This document shows, piece after piece, positions 15,571-18,800 of a stretch of 18,800 nt of DNA. The notes beneath the pieces were generated by a model. The model was not told where the DNA came from and searched no databases. It saw only the letters and a list, made by a program, of their open reading frames with translations. Position 1 is the first letter of the stretch, and each line of letters starts with the position of its first letter. Source of the stretch: an uncultured Collinsella sp. (GTDB taxonomy: Bacteria; Actinomycetota; Coriobacteriia; Coriobacteriales; Coriobacteriaceae); assembly GCA_900538305.1 (NCBI GenBank), contig UPXY01000031.1, positions 1 through 18,800 on the forward strand. Reading direction: 5' to 3'. Both the position numbers and the translations under genes were made by a program.

Positions 15571-15602
15571 GCGGCCGCAGCGCACCTTTGCGCTGCGGTC
15601 GC
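15571..15602. terminator. Strong hairpin between convergent genes
   Basis: GCGGCCGCAGCGCA (15571-15584) pairs with TGCGCTGCGGTCGC (15589-15602), 13 of 14 positions Watson-Crick, across a 4-nt loop CCTT. It follows the DUF3592-like stop by 28 bp and lies downstream of livF on the other strand. There is no T run on either side, so it may be a U-tract-independent terminator or a 3'-end stabiliser. Confidence 0.55.
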
Positions 15603-15632
15603 AACATGACTCAAGCAGATCCGTCGTCCAAA

Positions 15633-15704
15633 ATAGGTTGAAAGGAACACGTCCCCAACCAACCCATTATGGGTTGAAACGAACCCGTCCCCAACCAACC
15701 CACT
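15633..15704. repeat. Two head-to-tail 36-bp repeats ending in the livF stop codon
   Basis: Units 15633-15668 and 15669-15704 abut exactly and agree at 32 of 36 positions, with a shared core CGTCCCCAACCAACCCA. In the second unit TGGGTTG (15670-15676) and CAACCCA (15696-15702) form a 7-bp stem. Across the junction CAACCCA-TTA-TGGGTTG forms another. The last two bases of the second unit are part of the livF stop codon. They resemble REP/MITE-like intergenic repeats; no transposase gene is nearby. Confidence 0.85.
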
Positions 15705-16404
15705 AGCCGCCGAGGTAGGCTTTACGGACGTCGTCGTTATGGAGCAGCTCCTCGCCGGTGCCGGAAAGCGTGACCTTGCCGGTCTCGAGCACGTAGGCAC
15801 GCGTGGCGATGGAAAGCGCCATCTGCGCGTTCTGCTCCACGAGCAGAATCGTGGTGCCCGCCTCGTGCAGCGCCTGGACGATCTCGAAGATCTGCTCCAC
15901 CAAAATAGGTGCCAAGCCCATGGAGGGCTCGTCGAGCATGAGGAGCTTCGGGTTCGCCATAAGACCGCGCCCCATGGCGAGCATCTGCTGCTCGCCGCCG
16001 GAAAGCGTGCCGGCAACCTGGCGACGGCGCTCTGCCAGGCGCGGGAAACGTTCGTAGACGCGCTCGAGGTTCTCGGCGATCGACTCGCGTGGCTGCGTGT
16101 AGGCGCCCATGTCGAGGTTCTCCTCGACCGTCATCTCCTGGAAGATGCGGCGTCCTTCCGGTACATGCACGAGCCCCTTGCGCACGATCTTCTCGGCCGG
16201 CATGTGCATGATGTCCTCGTCCATGAACTTGATGGAGCCCGCGCGCGAGCGCAGCAAGCCGGAAAGGGTCTTCAACGTCGTGGACTTGCCGGCGCCGTTC
16301 GCGCCGATAAGCGCCACGATCTCGCCGTCGTTTACCTCGAAGGAGACATTCTTGATGGCGTGGATCGCCCCGTACCACACGTTGATGTTGTAGACGCTGA
16401 GCAT
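15703..16404 (-). CDS. livF: Branched-chain amino acid ABC transporter, ATP-binding protein LivF
   Basis: One of the two ATPases of the LIV-type (HAAT) importer; cytosolic face of the membrane. The 233-aa protein has Walker A GANGAGKS (34-41), VPEGRRIFQEMTVEENL (81-97) as the Q-loop region typical of LivF, signature LSGGEQQ (134-140), Walker B LLMLDEP (154-160), and the family's SMGLAP. The ATG directly follows the livG stop (TAA-ATG, no gap), and the AAGGAGGTG ribosome-binding site lies inside the last livG codons, so translation is coupled. It is the last gene of the operon. Its stop codon coincides with the end of the 36-bp repeat pair. Specificity (leucine, isoleucine, valine or other amides) is set by the binding protein, which is not in this window. 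Confidence 0.94.
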   Translation of the reverse strand: MLSVYNINVWYGAIHAIKNVSFEVNDGEIVALIGANGAGKSTTLKTLSGLLRSRAGSIKFMDEDIMHMPAEKIVRKGLVHVPEGRRIFQEMTVEENLDMGAYTQPRESIAENLERVYERFPRLAERRRQVAGTLSGGEQQMLAMGRGLMANPKLLMLDEPSMGLAPILVEQIFEIVQALHEAGTTILLVEQNAQMALSIATRAYVLETGKVTLSGTGEELLHNDDVRKAYLGG

Positions 16405-17280
16405 TTACGCCTCCACCTCCTTCTGCTTTCCGAGGTATGCCTCGATGACAGCCTCGTTCTGCTGGATCTCTTCAGGCGTGCCCTTGGCGATGATCTTGCC
16501 GAAATTCAGCACGCAGATGCCCTCGCAGATGTTCATGACGAGGTTCATATCGTGCTCGATGAGCATAATCGCGATCTGGAACTGGTCGCGAATCTTCACG
16601 ATGTTCTCCATGAGCTCGGCCGTCTCGGACGGGTTCATGCCCGCCGCGGGCTCGTCGAGCAGCAGCAGCTTCGGGTTCGTGGCAAGCGCGCGCACGATCT
16701 CCAAGCGGCGCTGGGCGCCGTAGGGCAGAGAACCCGCCTCGTGATCGGCGAGGCCCGCCATGTCGAAGATATCGAGCAGCTCAAGTGCCCGCTCGTGGTA
16801 GTACCGCTCGCTCTTCCAGTGGTGCGGGAGGCGCAGGATGCTCGTCGCCATACCACAGTGACGCTGGTTGTGCAGGCCAACCGCCACGTTCTCCTCAACG
16901 GTCATGGAGTTGAACAGACGGATGTTCTGGAACGTGCGCGCCACACCCAGACGGTTCACGCGCGCCGGATCCATACCGGCGGTGTCCTGGCCGTCGACCA
17001 TAATGGTGCCGCGCGTGGGCGCGTACACCTTCGTGAGCAGGTTGAAGACCGTGGTCTTGCCCGCGCCGTTGGGACCGATGAGGCCGCAGATCTCTGTGCG
17101 GCCCACGGTGATGTTGAAATCGTCGACCGCTTTGAGGCCGCCGAAGTCGATACCCAGGTGCAGGCACTCGAGCGCGGGAGCCTTACCCAGGTCGCGCTCG
17201 GGCATGATCGAAACGCTTGGTACGGGTACCATCTTGGTGGTTTCGCGACGGCGCTGGGCAAAATCGGTGAACTTACTCAT
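16405..17280 (-). CDS. livG: Branched-chain amino acid ABC transporter, ATP-binding protein LivG
   Basis: Second ATPase of the LIV-type importer. With the ATG at 17280 it is 291 aa: Walker A GPNGAGKT (69-76), Q-loop region ARTFQNIRLF (114-123), signature LPYGAQRR (185-192), Walker B LLLLDEP (205-211), and IEHDMNLVM near the switch histidine. LivG-specific features are the PAAGMNP motif and the extended helical segment (about 130-185). The N-terminus carries about 38 extra residues before the first core strand (LECLHLGIDFGG), longer than most LivG proteins, with Met17 and Met26 as alternative starts. The chosen start has GGTGAGG just upstream and overlaps the livM end by 8 bp; a GTG at 17289 is also in frame. 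It partners LivF under LivH-LivM. Confidence 0.93.
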   Translation of the reverse strand: MSKFTDFAQRRRETTKMVPVPSVSIMPERDLGKAPALECLHLGIDFGGLKAVDDFNITVGRTEICGLIGPNGAGKTTVFNLLTKVYAPTRGTIMVDGQDTAGMDPARVNRLGVARTFQNIRLFNSMTVEENVAVGLHNQRHCGMATSILRLPHHWKSERYYHERALELLDIFDMAGLADHEAGSLPYGAQRRLEIVRALATNPKLLLLDEPAAGMNPSETAELMENIVKIRDQFQIAIMLIEHDMNLVMNICEGICVLNFGKIIAKGTPEEIQQNEAVIEAYLGKQKEVEA

Positions 17281-18364
17281 CGGCCTCACCGCCCTCCGTG
17301 GCTACGGCGGGCTTGGCGGCACCACGGCTGAAGCGCCGGCGAAGCGCCTCGGTCGCGCGCTGATAGATGGAAAGGTGCGGCACGACCATCACGAGGATGA
17401 GCACGATCGCATAGAGCAGCATACGGTACTGGTTGATGGGACGCAGCACCTCGGGCAGCACCGTGAGGAAGGCAGCCGAAACGATCGAACCGGAGATGTT
17501 GCCCATACCGCCGAGCACAACGTACACGAGGATGAGGATCGACTGGTTGAAATCGAACTGCGACGGCACGACCGTCGAGTAGTTCATGGCGTAAAGCACG
17601 CCGGCCATGCCCGCGAGGGCGGAGGCCACGGTGAAGGCGATGAGGCGGTACTTCGTCACGTTCACGCCCACGCTTTCCGCGGCGATGCGATTGTCGCGCA
17701 CCGCCATGATGGCGCGGCCGTCACGGCTGTGCATGAGGTTCAAGACCACCGCCACGGTGATGAGCACCACCACGATGCCCAGTACGAACGTCGAGACCTT
17801 GCTGATGCCCACGGCGCCCTTCGCACCGTTGATGAGGATGACGCCCTGGCTCATGCCCAGAGCGGAGGAATCGGAGAGCATCGCGAAGTGCAGGCCCGCC
17901 CCGTCGACGCCGATGTAGACGTTGTTGAGCAGGTTTTTGATGATCTCGCCGAACGCGAGCGTCACGATGGCGAGATAGTCGCCGCGCAAGCGCATGACGG
18001 GGATGCCCACCAAAAAGCCCACGATACCGGCGAGGATAGCGCCCGCCACCGCGGAGATGCCGAAGAGCAGGAGGTCGGATTCGACACCGAGGTACGAAAG
18101 CCAACCCGCTACGACGACACCCGTGAAGGCGCCCACGCTCATAAAGCCGGCGTGGCCGAGCGACAGCTCGCCTGAAACACCGACGACGAGGTTGAGCGAG
18201 ACGGCGAGCGACACGTACGCACAGATGGGCACGAGCTGGCCGGAAAGCGAGTTCGAGATGAGCCCGACAGCGTCCAGGATGGTCACGGCGATGAACGCCA
18301 CGATGACGATGGCATAGGTGATGATGGTCTTCCGCGTCTGCGGCTTAAGCTGCATGATACCCAT
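17273..18364 (-). CDS. livM: Branched-chain amino acid ABC transporter permease LivM
   Basis: Membrane permease of the LIV-type importer, 363 aa, with about eight to ten hydrophobic segments. Family hallmarks are NLVVGVSGELSLGHAGFMSVGA (starting near residue 58), LRGDYLAIVTLAFGE (126-140), which contacts the ATPases, AVRDNRIAAESVGV (221-234), the EAA-like coupling region, and LGGMGNISGS. A charged C-terminal tail ends in EGGEADE. The ATG at 18364 has GGTGAG 4 nt upstream; a GTG at 18373 next to the livH stop and an ATG at 18355 are alternatives. It follows livH with a 9-bp gap and overlaps livG by 8 bp, the usual tight LIV operon order H-M-G-F. Confidence 0.93.
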   Translation of the reverse strand: MGIMQLKPQTRKTIITYAIVIVAFIAVTILDAVGLISNSLSGQLVPICAYVSLAVSLNLVVGVSGELSLGHAGFMSVGAFTGVVVAGWLSYLGVESDLLLFGISAVAGAILAGIVGFLVGIPVMRLRGDYLAIVTLAFGEIIKNLLNNVYIGVDGAGLHFAMLSDSSALGMSQGVILINGAKGAVGISKVSTFVLGIVVVLITVAVVLNLMHSRDGRAIMAVRDNRIAAESVGVNVTKYRLIAFTVASALAGMAGVLYAMNYSTVVPSQFDFNQSILILVYVVLGGMGNISGSIVSAAFLTVLPEVLRPINQYRMLLYAIVLILVMVVPHLSIYQRATEALRRRFSRGAAKPAVATEGGEADE

Positions 18365-18373
18365 GGCTCTCAC

Positions 18374-18800
18374 CTACACCTTCTCGTTCACGGGCTTGCC
18401 GAGCAAGCCGGCCGGACGGATGAGGAGCATGATGATGAGCACCGCGAACACCACCGCGTCGGCGAGCTGCGTGGAGATGTAGGCACGCGCGAGGATCTCG
18501 ATGATACCCAAGAGGATGCCGCCGAGCGCCGCACCCGGGATGGAGCCGATGCCGCCGAGCACCGCCGCCGTGAAGGCCTTGATGCCGGGCATGGAGCCCG
18601 TGGTGGGCATGAGCGTGGGGTACGCCGCGCACATGAGCACGCCCGCGATGGCCGCGAGACCGGAGCCGATGGCGAACACCATAGAGATCGTCGAGTTCAC
18701 GTTGATGCCCATGAGCTGCGCCGCGTCGCGGTCCTCGGAGCAGGCGCGCATGGCCTTGCCCATCTTCGTCTTGCTCGTGAAGAACGTGAGGGCGACCATG
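18374..18800 (-). CDS. livH: Branched-chain amino acid ABC transporter permease LivH, 5' part outside window
   Basis: C-terminal 142 codons or so of the second LIV permease; the frame is open through the window edge and the true start lies beyond 18800, about 150 residues upstream if normal length. Visible LivH features are the coupling-helix region GKAMRACSEDRDAAQLMGI, a membrane segment, then PGIKAFTAAVLGGIGSIPGA followed by GGILLGIIE and a final membrane helix ending LLIRPAGLLGK. It is the first visible gene of the livHMGF operon on this strand; a livJ/livK-type binding protein is expected upstream but cannot be seen. The methionine at 18799 is internal, not a start. Confidence 0.93.
   Translation of the reverse strand, partial: MVALTFFTSKTKMGKAMRACSEDRDAAQLMGINVNSTISMVFAIGSGLAAIAGVLMCAAYPTLMPTTGSMPGIKAFTAAVLGGIGSIPGAALGGILLGIIEILARAYISTQLADAVVFAVLIIMLLIRPAGLLGKPVNEKV

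Noticed and set aside
15633..15704. CRISPR array
   Set aside because: The two 36-bp units abut directly with no spacers and there are no cas genes.
15739..17331. Plus-strand open frame of 530 codons opposite livF and livG
   Set aside because: It is antisense to two intact ATPases and rich in His, Arg and Asp without a recognisable family; shadow frame.
16868..18175. Plus-strand open frame of 435 codons opposite livG and livM
   Set aside because: It is antisense to livG/livM, with His/Asp/Glu-rich low-complexity translation and no family; shadow frame.
18374..18799. Complete 141-codon gene starting at 18799
   Set aside because: The methionine lies inside the conserved LivH sequence; the gene is cut by the window edge.

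Overview
The window is GC-rich with long spurious antisense ORFs, and nearly every start has a good Shine-Dalgarno. Gene content (AddAB rather than RecBCD, a YerC/TrpR-like regulator, a fused ThrE-type exporter, a Peptidase_C26 amidase, a LIV-type ABC importer) suggests a high-GC Gram-positive. A Coriobacteriia member such as a Collinsella or Olsenella relative is my best guess, by inference only. It reads as ordinary chromosome: no integrase, transposase gene, phage gene, tRNA, rRNA or CRISPR array was recognised.

Layout. 62-7679 (minus): yerC-like regulator, GNAT acetyltransferase, addB, addA. The first two overlap by ATGA. A possible hairpin terminator and a 147-bp gap follow, then addB and addA are joined by a TAATG junction. 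AddAB is the double-strand-break resection machine. 7680-8031 is a divergent regulatory gap. It holds the yerC promoter with a palindrome over its -10, and a strongly structured leader in front of cysK. 8032-10176 (plus): cysK and mnmA, 27 bp apart, pairing cysteine synthesis with tRNA 2-thiolation. 10352-11969 (minus): a small RelB/DinJ-type antitoxin-like protein with no toxin beside it, overlapping by 11 bp the start of a fused ThrE-family exporter. 11970-12292 is a divergent gap with a good minus-strand promoter and, on the plus strand, a leader that can form two alternative hairpins ahead of a class-I glutamine amidotransferase-like hydrolase (12293-13150).

13193-14857 (minus): DEAD-box RNA helicase whose basic tail is built from 39-42-nt repeats. 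15144-15542 (plus): one-pass membrane protein resembling DUF3592. A 14-bp hairpin and two head-to-tail 36-bp repeats fill the convergent gap that follows. 15703-18800 (minus): livF, livG, livM and the 3' half of livH, an overlapping branched-chain amino acid importer operon whose upstream end, and any binding protein there, lie outside the window.

The most unusual items are non-coding: the cysK leader (four consecutive perfect stems plus a loop-to-tail complementarity that competes with a fifth stem), the switch-like leader of the amidase gene, the tandem 36-bp repeats at the livF stop, and the antitoxin/exporter overlap. None matches an RNA class I recognise. All rest on base-pairing read by eye, and no folding or database search was run.
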